Shown one piece after another: positions 47,775-55,775 of a DNA stretch of 60,027 nucleotides. Made by a program: the position numbers and the translations under genes. The stretch covers positions 1-60,027 of IMG/VR virus record IMGVR_UViG_3300032315_000413; one strand, 5' to 3'. Under the pieces are notes generated by a model, which ran no database searches, had not been told where the DNA came from, and was given only the letters and a program-made list of their open reading frames with translations. How positions within the stretch are numbered: the first letter of the stretch is position 1; the number at the start of each line of letters is the position of its first letter. This stretch comes from a virus.

Positions 47775-48689
47775 TCACGCACCAGCCGTGCCGAAGACGG
47801 CACGCGGGTCGGTCCACGAGATGTCGTAACGCTGGGTCGCCTTGTAGCGAACCGAGTCCGTCTCGAAGTCGCCTTCCATGGATTTCTCCAAGTTACGGCG
47901 ATTGAGATACTTCAGACCTTCCGGCGCGTCCGTCTGGATCCACCAAGCGATGTTGGAGGTCAGACGGCTGACGACCTGCGCCCCACCGCTCAGCAACTTT
48001 GCCGAGACGATCGGGTTGATGTCGTTGTTGGCCGTGCCGGTGCGAAGGACGGACTTGAGCAGCACTTCCGCCGTGAACATGTTCGACGGAGCAACGATGA
48101 GCTGCTTCGGCGTGAGGCGGATACGACGACCGTTGTTGTCCACCGCGTTGCGGACTTGGATCAGCATCTGCTCGAGCGACGTCTGCGAGAGAGCAGCCGC
48201 CGTGCCGAGGATGTTGCTGAAGGTGCCGCCGTAGATCGGGTGGGCGACGTTCGAGAGCGTCACGTTGTCGCCGCCGACGAAGGCCGTGTTGAACGCGCGG
48301 TTCAGCACGTTGGCTGCGACAGTTTCTTCCGTCTCGATCATCGACTGCGCGAGGTGGCGCGACATCGTCTGGCCGATGCGGATGTGGTCGCCGTCTTCGA
48401 CGAGAACCTTCGTCAGCGCAAACGCAAGGCCGTAGACCTTGTAGTTATAACGCTTGATGAAGAGGACGCCGCCGCTGCGGTAGTTGACCGGCTGACCTTC
48501 CGGCAGTTCGGGCGCTTGGCCCATGCCGTAGAGAACCGGCTCCTCGTGGTACTGGCGAGGCGTGCCTTGGCTCTTTTTGAAGATCGGCTTGTACTCGTCC
48601 GCTCGCTGGTCGTAGACGCCGTCGAACTCTTCCGAGAGGATCGGCTCGACGATGGAGCGGAAGTCTGTAGAACGCATTGGAGTTGCCAT
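47775..48689 (-). CDS. Major capsid protein
   Basis: 304 residues. STDFRSIVEPILSEEFDGVY, KVYGLAFALTKVLVEDGDHI, LAQSMIETEETVAANVLNRA, LIVAPSNMFTAEVLLKSV, WWIQTDAPEGLKYLNRRN resemble the HK97-fold capsid family with Mu gpT-like/podoviral traits. GGGAGG precedes ATG. Scaffold (50.9 kb) and decoration genes precede it, as expected. Confidence 0.8.
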   Translation of the reverse strand: MATPMRSTDFRSIVEPILSEEFDGVYDQRADEYKPIFKKSQGTPRQYHEEPVLYGMGQAPELPEGQPVNYRSGGVLFIKRYNYKVYGLAFALTKVLVEDGDHIRIGQTMSRHLAQSMIETEETVAANVLNRAFNTAFVGGDNVTLSNVAHPIYGGTFSNILGTAAALSQTSLEQMLIQVRNAVDNNGRRIRLTPKQLIVAPSNMFTAEVLLKSVLRTGTANNDINPIVSAKLLSGGAQVVSRLTSNIAWWIQTDAPEGLKYLNRRNLEKSMEGDFETDSVRYKATQRYDISWTDPRAVFGTAGA

Positions 48690-48704
48690 GGTTCAGGTCC
48701 TCCC

Positions 48705-49283
48705 TTAGATGGCGGTCTTGACCGCGACGTACTGATGACGCGCGATCTGGACCTGAACGGTGGTGAAAGCGTCACCCCACGCATTATCCGGAGTCGGATC
48801 GAGAGCGACGATCCGCATCTGACCCTGAACGCCGACGCCCGCGAGCGTGGAGTTGATGGTCGCCTGCGAGATGCCGAGGCTGGTGTTGCCCGAGCCGGTG
48901 TTGTTGAAGTAGCCCTGATCGCCAATGGCCGTCGCCGCGATCGAACCCGAAGACTGGATGCGATAGACGATGAGCGGATCGGTGTAGACCGAGACTTCCA
49001 ACGTGCCAGCCGTGTACGCCGCACCTGACGGCCACGAGTTCTGGATCACAGGACGACCGTTGTTCGTCGGCGTATACTTGACGCCAGCGAATGCGCCAAG
49101 AAAGTCCGACGATGTGGTCGTCACAGGCTGGATCGTGCCAGCGGCCGTGAGCAGGACCGGCTGGTTCTGGAAGATGTCGGACGAGAACGTCGAAACGATC
49201 CCATCGACAAAAACCTGAGGGCGAACGAGGCCCGAAGGATGCGCAATCGGCTCAAGGCCGAAAGCATTCAGGGTAGCGGGCAT
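48705..49283 (-). CDS. Head decoration protein
   Basis: 192 residues; FGLEPIAHPSGLVRPQVFVD and a beta-rich middle with Thr/Gly; in the standard position just before the capsid gene. Likely a decoration or vertex protein. Family by context. Confidence 0.55.
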   Translation of the reverse strand: MPATLNAFGLEPIAHPSGLVRPQVFVDGIVSTFSSDIFQNQPVLLTAAGTIQPVTTTSSDFLGAFAGVKYTPTNNGRPVIQNSWPSGAAYTAGTLEVSVYTDPLIVYRIQSSGSIAATAIGDQGYFNNTGSGNTSLGISQATINSTLAGVGVQGQMRIVALDPTPDNAWGDAFTTVQVQIARHQYVAVKTAI

Positions 49284-49314
49284 GATGCCTACTCCTTGGG
49301 GTTGGATTGAGGGT

Positions 49315-49335
49315 CCGACGTCACCATGACGTCGG
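49315..49335 (-). other. Perfect hairpin overlapping a stop codon
   Basis: CCGACGTCA and TGACGTCGG around CCA, overlapping the stop of the gene ending at 49321. No T-run, so it is probably an RNA stability or processing element rather than a terminator. Confidence 0.45.
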
Positions 49336-49863
49336 GGCTTGCTGGCTCTTGCCCAAATCCTTTATCCCATCTTCGATATCGACTCGCCCACCTGCCGTAG
49401 CTGCCTCCGACTGCACGGATTCGATCTGGCTGCGAATGCCGGATTCCATCGCGTGCGGTTCGTCGTGGTGCATGTACTGCATAATGCGGTTGTAGAGATC
49501 GACCCGAATTTTGGCACCCAGCATCTCGTTAACGCCGACGAAGCTCGAATACTGATCGGAGGCGCAATTGCCGTGGACCCAACCGGGAACGTCAGCCGGT
49601 GTAAGCAGCTCGTATCCCATCTGTTGACGCCATGCGATCGTATCGGAGGGGTTGTTCGTCGAGAGCCAGCAAGTGTGGTAGCCACTGATGGTAGGAAGGT
49701 TAGGCAACTTGATCTGTGCCGTCCCGATCTTGAGCATCTCCAGCCGTTCATCGTCCGAGATTTCTCGGCGTTCCGTCACGGCGCGATCTTGCATCGCGCG
49801 CGAACTGCGATCGGCATTCTGAGGTTCAGGTTGAGCGGACTTTTTGAGGCGGTCGTCGGACAT
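49321..49863 (-). CDS. Virion-associated protein (head region)
   Basis: 180 residues. The first 45 are charged and disordered (PEPQNADRSSRAMQDRAVTE), then ISDDERLEMLKIG and WLSTNNPSDTIAWRQQMGYE. A phage protein frequent between scaffold and decoration genes; function unknown. Confidence 0.55.
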   Translation of the reverse strand: MSDDRLKKSAQPEPQNADRSSRAMQDRAVTERREISDDERLEMLKIGTAQIKLPNLPTISGYHTCWLSTNNPSDTIAWRQQMGYELLTPADVPGWVHGNCASDQYSSFVGVNEMLGAKIRVDLYNRIMQYMHHDEPHAMESGIRSQIESVQSEAATAGGRVDIEDGIKDLGKSQQAPTSW

Positions 49864-49880
49864 AGCATGCTCCTGTGGGG

Positions 49881-50855
49881 TCAGCGTGCGGCTTGGTTAC
49901 GGTCGAACTCGGCGTAGCGGCGCAGGTACTTCGCACGCGCTGCCGGGTCGTCCCACACGCCAGCCTCTTGAAGAGCGCGTTTGCGCTCAGGCGTGACATG
50001 CACGACAAGTTTACCGGCGGAGGGGCTGCTCTCGCGCCCTGAGCCTCCAACCGGAGGGCCACCGCGACGAGGTGCGGGAGCATCTTCCACTTCGATGTCC
50101 TCCGCTTCGTCGCGAGCCTTTGGCTTCTTCGTCACAGCAGGGCGAACGTATTTGCTCACCCGCTGGTCGAGCTGTTCCCAGAAGGCTGGCGTATTAGGCC
50201 GGTAGCCTTCGTTGATCAGCGTGTCGTTGATGGTACGCGCGATGCGGCTCTCTTCGTTGCCGCCGTTCGGGTCGTACCAAGTGTTCTTCTTCACCCACTC
50301 CTGCACCAGCCGCGCCTCGGCGGGGTCGGGGCCGGTCTGGCGGGGCGGTGCAGCCATCTTGCGAAGCTGCACATCCATCGCCTGCGCCGCCTCGCGGGCC
50401 TCGTCGCGCGCCTGCAGAGCCTCGCGTGCGCGCTTGCCGTCACCCGCCTCGATCGCCAGACCCAGTTCCTCGTCGGCGCGGTTGTGAACCGCGATGGCCT
50501 GCCGAATGCGCTCTTTGAGGTTCTGCTCAAGCGTGCCGTTCTGCGTCTGCTGGATCTTGCTAACCTGCGCGCCGAGTTCGCGGTTCTGGCGGCGGAGGTC
50601 TTCAAGTTCGTTCCGTTCCTTGTCGCGAAGCTCCTTCTGAAGCTCCTTGGTCACCTTGCGGCGCAGGCGGCGCTCTTGGCGAAGTTTCTCGCGCAGAGGG
50701 TCCGCGTCCGGCTTCTCGTCGTCCTCTTCCGCCTTTGCCTCGGCGGAGAGCCTTCCGTCTTCTGTATCGTCCGGCTCCGGCTTTTCCTCTGCCACAGGAA
50801 CAGTCGCGGATTCGACGATCTCGATCTCGGGTTCGTCTTTTTTCTCGGTGGACAT
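49881..50855 (-). CDS. Scaffolding protein
   Basis: 324 residues. Very acidic N terminus (EEDDEKPDADPLREKL), long helical coiled coil (EKLRQERRLRRKVTKELQKE, LEDLRRQNRELGAQV), and basic C terminus (VHVTPERKRALQEAGV, AKYLRRYAEF). The acidic/helical/basic layout and position before the decoration and capsid genes are typical of scaffolds. Confidence 0.75.
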   Translation of the reverse strand: MSTEKKDEPEIEIVESATVPVAEEKPEPDDTEDGRLSAEAKAEEDDEKPDADPLREKLRQERRLRRKVTKELQKELRDKERNELEDLRRQNRELGAQVSKIQQTQNGTLEQNLKERIRQAIAVHNRADEELGLAIEAGDGKRAREALQARDEAREAAQAMDVQLRKMAAPPRQTGPDPAEARLVQEWVKKNTWYDPNGGNEESRIARTINDTLINEGYRPNTPAFWEQLDQRVSKYVRPAVTKKPKARDEAEDIEVEDAPAPRRGGPPVGGSGRESSPSAGKLVVHVTPERKRALQEAGVWDDPAARAKYLRRYAEFDRNQAAR

Positions 50856-50871
50856 AATCGTCTCCTTTCGG

Positions 50872-51324
50872 TCAGACGAATGATTTGACGATGAGCGGAT
50901 TCTTCACGCGGCCCTTGAGTTCTAGGTCGTTGAACTGACAGAGCATGACCGGCTCCGCGACGCCCTTGACCGTGATCTCCCAGCGATCGTTCGTGTGTTT
51001 CGGAACACGAATAAACTCGCCGACTTTTGCCCACGCACCTTCAGGCCACGGTGCGCCAGTGTTTCGGTTCTTGAAGGCCATCGGCCCGATACCAAGAACT
51101 TTGGCAACCTGCACGTTCGATTTGTCGGCCTCGCGGATGGCATCCGGCAGCTCAATGCCGCCCTTCGTGCGCCGCTTAGACTGACGAATCTGCACCAGCA
51201 CCAACGAACCGAAGCACTCAAAATTGATGTCTTCTTCGGTCAAGGTGGGGAAGGCGTCTTCAAGGCTGTCGAAGCCAAACTGAATGTTGTGAAACGACAG
51301 CGACCCGGCTGATCCCTTGCTCAT
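50872..51324 (-). CDS. GroES-like co-chaperonin
   Basis: 150 residues. SLVLVQIRQSKRRTKGGIEL, then PDAIREADKSNVQVAKVLGI and GP...WPEGAWAKVGEFIRVPK follow the chaperonin-10 plan (VxxxR...KxxGGI.LP, GxVxxxGPG, GDxVxxxK) with the mobile-loop region RRTKGGIELP. Phage Cpn10-like proteins such as T4 gp31 remodel host GroEL for capsid folding. It precedes scaffold and capsid here, consistent with that use. Confidence 0.75.
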   Translation of the reverse strand: MSKGSAGSLSFHNIQFGFDSLEDAFPTLTEEDINFECFGSLVLVQIRQSKRRTKGGIELPDAIREADKSNVQVAKVLGIGPMAFKNRNTGAPWPEGAWAKVGEFIRVPKHTNDRWEITVKGVAEPVMLCQFNDLELKGRVKNPLIVKSFV

Positions 51325-51521
51325 GAGTACACCGCCGATCGCGGCTGCGGCGAAGCAGCCTTGGGCGCGTGCGCCTCGTAGAACATGTCCATAGCCTCTT
51401 GAATGCCAGCATACTTGCCAGCCGTAAGGGCGTGGTCGAAGGGGTCTTTTTGGGGGTGCTGCAGCGAGCTATCTGCCAGCTCGCGTAAGCGCGCATTAAG
51501 CGCACTGATGTAATTGTCCAC
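51321..51521 (-). CDS. Hypothetical protein (GTG start)
   Basis: 66 residues; AGGAGG six bases before GTG 51521. PFDHALTAGKYAGIQEAMDM is a recurrent small motif of phage head genes. Function unknown. ATGA overlap with the GroES-like gene. Confidence 0.55.
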   Translation of the reverse strand: MDNYISALNARLRELADSSLQHPQKDPFDHALTAGKYAGIQEAMDMFYEAHAPKAASPQPRSAVYS

Positions 51522-51556
51522 TTATAGCCTCCTTTTGGGCTGATGTAAATCGGTTT

Positions 51557-51673
51557 CTACTTTTTGGGCTTGACTTTCGTTTTGTCGGCCCCGTCCTTGA
51601 CGGTCGCCTTGCCAACGCACGACGCCATCTTGCCCATTGCCATCTTTTTGTGCTGCGGCATTTCGTTCGCCAT
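51557..51673 (-). CDS. 38-residue basic protein
   Basis: MANEMPQHKKMAMGKMASCV followed by GKATVKDGADKTKVKPKK; AGGAGA precedes ATG 51673. Lys-rich, possibly DNA-binding within the head. Below common length limits. Confidence 0.5.
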   Translation of the reverse strand: MANEMPQHKKMAMGKMASCVGKATVKDGADKTKVKPKK

Positions 51674-51683
51674 TTTCCGTCTC

Positions 51684-52298
51684 CTACGCTGCTACGAGGG
51701 TGAGCATAAGGGCGAGCGCCTCATCCTCTTGTTTGCGCCGCCGCTTCTGATCGGCCACTCGCGCTGTGAACATTTCGAGCATTTTCTGCTCGCTTTTAGC
51801 CATCTCTTGGTAGGCCCAAGGGCGATACGGCGCGCGCACCGGCTCGAGTTCCAAGACCTCGACGGCCTGCTGGTACGCGGCTTGAACTTGCTGCTCGATA
51901 AGCGCGAGCTTGGCTTTGATTTCAGCCTGCTCGGCGTAAAGACCCGCCATGACCTGCCGGGAGGCAGCCGACTGATCATGGCGAGGAGCGCGCGTCGCGG
52001 GCTGCGAGGCTTTTCGACGGCGCTGCCTTTTAGCAGGCTCCTGTTCCTGCCCGAGTTCTTCGTCGTCGGGGTAAACGACGATGAGCGGAGCCCGCTTCAT
52101 CTTCTTGCGGTTGGCCCGCAATGCTTCTTCAAGCTCGCGCTTGTCGGCCTCGGCCTGATTAGCGAGGATTTGCTCGATGGCCCACTGTCGGACCCACTGG
52201 TTGCGGACGACGACCGCAGGGCCAGCACCGGAGGGCTTGGCACCCATGCCCGCCGTTGCGACTAAGCCGTCTGGTCCGAGGCCGCGTGTGACAAGCAT
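51684..52298 (-). CDS. Virion-associated helical protein
   Basis: 204 residues: LVTRGLGPDGLVATAGMGAK at the N terminus recurs in phage head proteins; then a long charged helical region (ELEEALRANRKKMKR, QAEIKAKLALIEQQVQ). ATG 52298 overlaps the upstream stop (TGATG). Probably a structural or assembly protein. Confidence 0.5.
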   Translation of the reverse strand: MLVTRGLGPDGLVATAGMGAKPSGAGPAVVVRNQWVRQWAIEQILANQAEADKRELEEALRANRKKMKRAPLIVVYPDDEELGQEQEPAKRQRRRKASQPATRAPRHDQSAASRQVMAGLYAEQAEIKAKLALIEQQVQAAYQQAVEVLELEPVRAPYRPWAYQEMAKSEQKMLEMFTARVADQKRRRKQEDEALALMLTLVAA

Positions 52299-53233
52299 CA
52301 AGCGAGCCTGTCCCGGCGATTGATGCCGCCGCCGCTGTAGGTCTGCGTGCCTGCCACGTCGCTGAAGATGGCCCCTGTATAGAGGACCGTGGCGCCGTCG
52401 TCCTCGTAGACCGTCATGATGCCCGTGTCGGGGTCCGTGACGGTCTTGTTCCGCAGGATTTTGAGGATTAATTGGGCTTGAGCATATGTGGGCCCGGAAA
52501 GCGTTCCCAGAATATAGCCCGCCGTGCCGCTTGAGTACGTCCCCGGCAGGCTCGTCCCCCACGGGTCGCCCGCCGCCCCGGCACTGTTCAGCTTGTTGCC
52601 CATCGTGCCAGCCGTATTGTAGGCGCTCGCTACGGCCTCCCAGACCGCTGCGGCAACGCTCGCAGGCGTAACGGCGTCTCCCTCGCCGCCAATGTCGGCA
52701 GTCATGGTGCCAGTGGCTGTGATCGACGTCGTGATCGTGCCGGTGCCGATGATCGCCGATGTCAAATTGCCGAGCGCGCCGAGCGCCGCCGTAATGTCGC
52801 CTTGGCCTGCCAGCGTCGCCGTCGCCGTCGCGATGCCGATCAGCGATCCGGTGATGGCGCCCGTACCGACAAGATCTGCGAGGCCACTGACAATCAGCGA
52901 GCCTGCCGCGTTGGTGATCTCGCCGCTGCCGGTTAGCGTTGATGTGATGTTAACACCACCGACCAACGTGCCGAGCGTAATCTCGCCACTGCCCGTGATC
53001 GTGCGGAACGTCGCCATGCCGCCGCCGCGAAGTGCGATCGTGTAACAGTAGGGCGGATTGTAGCCGAGCGGTATTTGGCTCTTCTGGTCAAAACCGAGGT
53101 CGTAGTCGCCCGAGTAGATGTTTCGCTGCGAGCCGCCTTTGTTCGATTGCGGACGATTGCCGAACAGCGACTGCCCCGACAGCGATCTGCCGGGGTTTTT
53201 CTGGAACACATCCATGTTGCCGAGCAGGGCCAT
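52298..53233 (-). CDS. Beta-repeat virion protein
   Basis: 311 residues. The middle has repeated short strands (ITGSGEITLGTLVGGVNITS, TGAITGSLIGIATATATLAG) of a parallel-beta or fibre-like fold; C terminus VYEDDGATVLYTGAIFSDVA. Possibly a fibre or capsid-decorating protein. No family named with confidence. Confidence 0.5.
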   Translation of the reverse strand: MALLGNMDVFQKNPGRSLSGQSLFGNRPQSNKGGSQRNIYSGDYDLGFDQKSQIPLGYNPPYCYTIALRGGGMATFRTITGSGEITLGTLVGGVNITSTLTGSGEITNAAGSLIVSGLADLVGTGAITGSLIGIATATATLAGQGDITAALGALGNLTSAIIGTGTITTSITATGTMTADIGGEGDAVTPASVAAAVWEAVASAYNTAGTMGNKLNSAGAAGDPWGTSLPGTYSSGTAGYILGTLSGPTYAQAQLILKILRNKTVTDPDTGIMTVYEDDGATVLYTGAIFSDVAGTQTYSGGGINRRDRLA

Positions 53234-53401
53234 CTATTCCATCGATCGAATAAGGGCGGCGAGATCGTACTGCCCCATCTCTTCCAGCTTCAGCGCGCAC
53301 TCTTCCTTCTGTGCTGATGCGATCTGCGTCGCAAAGCGATACGGATCGAACTTTGCCAGTGGCGTGTTGTTGACCAACTCAAGGAGTGCGCGCGTGTCCA
53401 T
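53234..53401 (-). CDS. 55-residue hypothetical protein
   Basis: MDTRALLELVNNTPLAKFDP followed by a helical part ending MGQYDLAALIRSME. Stop TAG directly precedes the next ATG. No family recognised. Confidence 0.5.
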   Translation of the reverse strand: MDTRALLELVNNTPLAKFDPYRFATQIASAQKEECALKLEEMGQYDLAALIRSME

Positions 53402-53404
53402 GTC

Positions 53405-54286
53405 TCAACCCCACCCAAAGTCGATGTGGCCGTAGAACGGCGCAGATGTCGGCGTCGCCGAGCCTGCGAAGTAGAGCCACTGCAAATTGGCCCCGTCTTG
53501 AATTTGCGGCAGCGACGGGAGCTGGTTGAGCAGGTCGCGCTCGGCGGCGACACCGACAGTAGTCAGCGGCAACGTGAAGAGCGGCTTGCACAGCACCAGC
53601 GTCAAGAAGCCCGACACCATCGACGTTTGAATCGTGATCGACTGCACGGAGCGAATGCCGCGATCGCCCGCCTGCAGTGGCAAGAACGGGCCGTAGCGGT
53701 TGGCGGCGTTGCCAGTGTGGATGATCGTGCCGCCTGCCGACGACGACGGGGCCGACACAATGAAGGGCAGCGAGCGTGCTGCTACACCAGACTGGTTGGT
53801 GTAGCTCAAACCAAGGTTCGTTGCGCCAGCGCCCATTGTCGATCCCGCCGCGATGTAGGCGCGCACGCCGACGCCATCCGCGTAGCGTGGCAGTGTGACG
53901 CTGGTCGTCAAAAGTTGCGACGTCGTCGTCGTGACGGTCGTGATCGGATAGAACAGCAGTTGATCGACCAGCATCAGCACGCCGGGGACGCCGAGCGTCG
54001 AGGCGTTATAAGCTGAGGCGTTGATGACGTGTTTAGTGTCGGAGCTGACGTTGCCAGCGTTGTAGATGCCGACGCCGAAACTTTCCGAACGCGATGACGA
54101 CGTTAGGTTTGTGCCGCCGGAAAAGTTGGGATCTGCGACGGGGTTTCCCGGCGCAAACGACCAGTCATACCAGTTTCCAGCCGCGTAGACTGTCGTCGGC
54201 TGCGTGGATTTGTTCCAATCCGCGCGCCAGAACTTGCCGTTGGTTGTGACTTCGTTGATGAAGTCGTCCATTGAACTAAAGCCCAT
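53405..54286 (-). CDS. Virion protein paralogue A
   Basis: 293 residues. Its C-terminal half parallels the upstream gene: LPRYADGVGV, SYTNQSG, RYGPFLPLQAGDRGIRSVQS, LPSLPQIQDGA and terminal FYGHIDFGWG correspond to LPRYTNGAGL, NYINQSG, SRGPFVALQRGDTGIQSITN, TPSMPQIVDGA and IFGDATFVWG. Probably a structural protein present in two related forms. Confidence 0.6.
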   Translation of the reverse strand: MGFSSMDDFINEVTTNGKFWRADWNKSTQPTTVYAAGNWYDWSFAPGNPVADPNFSGGTNLTSSSRSESFGVGIYNAGNVSSDTKHVINASAYNASTLGVPGVLMLVDQLLFYPITTVTTTTSQLLTTSVTLPRYADGVGVRAYIAAGSTMGAGATNLGLSYTNQSGVAARSLPFIVSAPSSSAGGTIIHTGNAANRYGPFLPLQAGDRGIRSVQSITIQTSMVSGFLTLVLCKPLFTLPLTTVGVAAERDLLNQLPSLPQIQDGANLQWLYFAGSATPTSAPFYGHIDFGWG

Positions 54287-54289
54287 GAC

Positions 54290-55144
54290 TTACCCCCACA
54301 CAAAGGTTGCGTCGCCGAAGATCGGGATAGCGGCGACCGATCCGTTGGGACATGCGATAAAGTTCAAGTAGGCACCATCTACGATCTGCGGCATCGACGG
54401 CGTCTCGATAAAGAAATCGCGTTCCGTCACGGCATCGATGCCGCGCACCGCGAATGTCGCCAGCGGCTTGACTAGCACGAGCGCGCACAGACCGCCGCCG
54501 CCTGCGAAGAACGTGATGTTGGTGATCGACTGAATGCCCGTGTCGCCTCTCTGAAGAGCTACAAACGGGCCTCGCGACAGCGCCGTATTGCCTAGCACCG
54601 AGGAATATGCGTTTACGGCAGTGTTGATGCCTTGGATTGGCGTCACGGCGGCATTGCCAGATTGATTGATGTAGTTGATCTCGAACGTCTGGCCGCCAGC
54701 ATACGTCGTGTGGCTGATCATCATCAATTGCAGGCCCGCACCATTCGTGTAGCGCGGCAACGGGACAGAGTTCACCATTGTCTGCGTGTCGGTGCTGTCC
54801 ATATCGACAAACGGGTAGTAAAGGACATAGTCGCACAGCGTGACCGTCATCGGCAGTGGCGTAGCCGTCTGCACCGACATCGTTAAGCGCGACAAATATT
54901 TCTTGTACGGCGACACGGCACCGCCGTGATAGAGGCCCTCGTTGAACGGCAGAGTCGCCGATACCAGCGGCGTCGAGGCGTAGTAGTTCGGCACGGGATT
55001 GCCGGTGCCGGAGTTAATCGAGAGATCTACCCAGACATTGGCAATGGTTGCCTGCGACGGCGTCTTGCGGAACGTCGAGTATTGCTCCGCGCCGTTGTAG
55101 GCCTGCGCGTCCGTCCGCGCGCCCCATGTGACGAAACCACCCAT
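54290..55144 (-). CDS. Virion protein paralogue B
   Basis: 284 residues, paralogous to the gene just downstream (see A). N terminus WGARTDAQAYNGAEQYSTFR is not shared. Both are beta-rich with aromatic ends (FVWG and FGWG). Between the portal and the scaffold; probably capsid or vertex parts. Confidence 0.6.
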   Translation of the reverse strand: MGGFVTWGARTDAQAYNGAEQYSTFRKTPSQATIANVWVDLSINSGTGNPVPNYYASTPLVSATLPFNEGLYHGGAVSPYKKYLSRLTMSVQTATPLPMTVTLCDYVLYYPFVDMDSTDTQTMVNSVPLPRYTNGAGLQLMMISHTTYAGGQTFEINYINQSGNAAVTPIQGINTAVNAYSSVLGNTALSRGPFVALQRGDTGIQSITNITFFAGGGGLCALVLVKPLATFAVRGIDAVTERDFFIETPSMPQIVDGAYLNFIACPNGSVAAIPIFGDATFVWG

Positions 55145-55338
55145 TACAGCCGTTTCTCCGCGCGCTCGGCGTCCGACATCTCAGCGATGCGCGCCAGCCC
55201 GTAGGCCGTCGCCGTCATAATCGCCGCCACCGGCTCGCGGCACGCGGCACCATCTCCATTCGGACACGCGCGGATGATGCCGTCATCCGTCAGGATGACC
55301 GCGCGCTTGCACTTTTGGCAGTGATGCGTCTTGCTCAT
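55144..55338 (-). CDS. Zinc-finger protein
   Basis: 64 residues. HCQKCKRAVI (CxxC) and CPNGDGAAC give a zinc-binding fold, followed by a helix with MTATAYGLARIAEM. A small protein between the portal-region genes; unknown. Overlaps the next ATG by one base (TAATG). Confidence 0.55.
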   Translation of the reverse strand: MSKTHHCQKCKRAVILTDDGIIRACPNGDGAACREPVAAIMTATAYGLARIAEMSDAERAEKRL

Positions 55339-55340
55339 CG

Positions 55341-55775
55341 TCAGACCTCAGTGACCGTCAAACCGCTGATATTGAATTGCGGCTGAATGAGGTCCGCGAT
55401 CGCGAGGCCTGCACCGTTGAGCGAGCCTTGGTAGTACATCGTGCCGGAGCCGGTTGAGGCCGACCCTATGCCGACATGCGTGGCCGTGACGCCCGCACCG
55501 GAGCAGGTGCCAAACTGCGCCAGTGCGGCGTTGCTCGTGGCGCCAGCCGAGGGCGTCACCCAGCCGCCCGTCGTTCGCAGCACTGCGAGGCGCGCATAGC
55601 CGGTGTAGCTGATCTCGTTGGTGCTTTGAGAACCGCCCGTTCACGGCGTCGCCGAGTGCAGCGACAAATACAGGTTCGTGAGCGGCGCTGCGGCGTTCTG
55701 CGCGAGGCTCGTCATGCTCGTCGCATTGAACACAAGGCCGAGATACTGGTTGCAGAGTGCTGTGGACTTGGGCAT
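55341..55775 (-). pseudogene. Structural gene interrupted by an in-frame TGA
   Basis: Frame starts at ATG 55775 (GGAGAAAGG upstream), reads MPKSTALCNQYLGLVFNATS ... LYLSLHSATP, meets TGA at 55641-55643, then continues in the same frame GGSQSTNEISYTGYARLAV to the stop at 55341. The two parts together match a family of small phage structural proteins (LYxSLHxADPG..GTQTTNE.xYTGYxR). The residue at the stop would be Gly in relatives (GGA to TGA, one base). Translation could restart or read through; TGA is used as a normal stop elsewhere. Could also be an assembly error. Confidence 0.6.

Noticed and set aside
46539-49028. 829-codon + strand open frame
   Set aside because: Lies antisense to capsid and structural genes with clear families and ribosome sites; long shadow frames are common in GC-rich DNA.
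55641-55643. TGA recoded as an amino acid genome-wide
   Set aside because: Many genes here end in TGA in TGATG, ATGA and GTGA overlaps, so TGA is a working stop.
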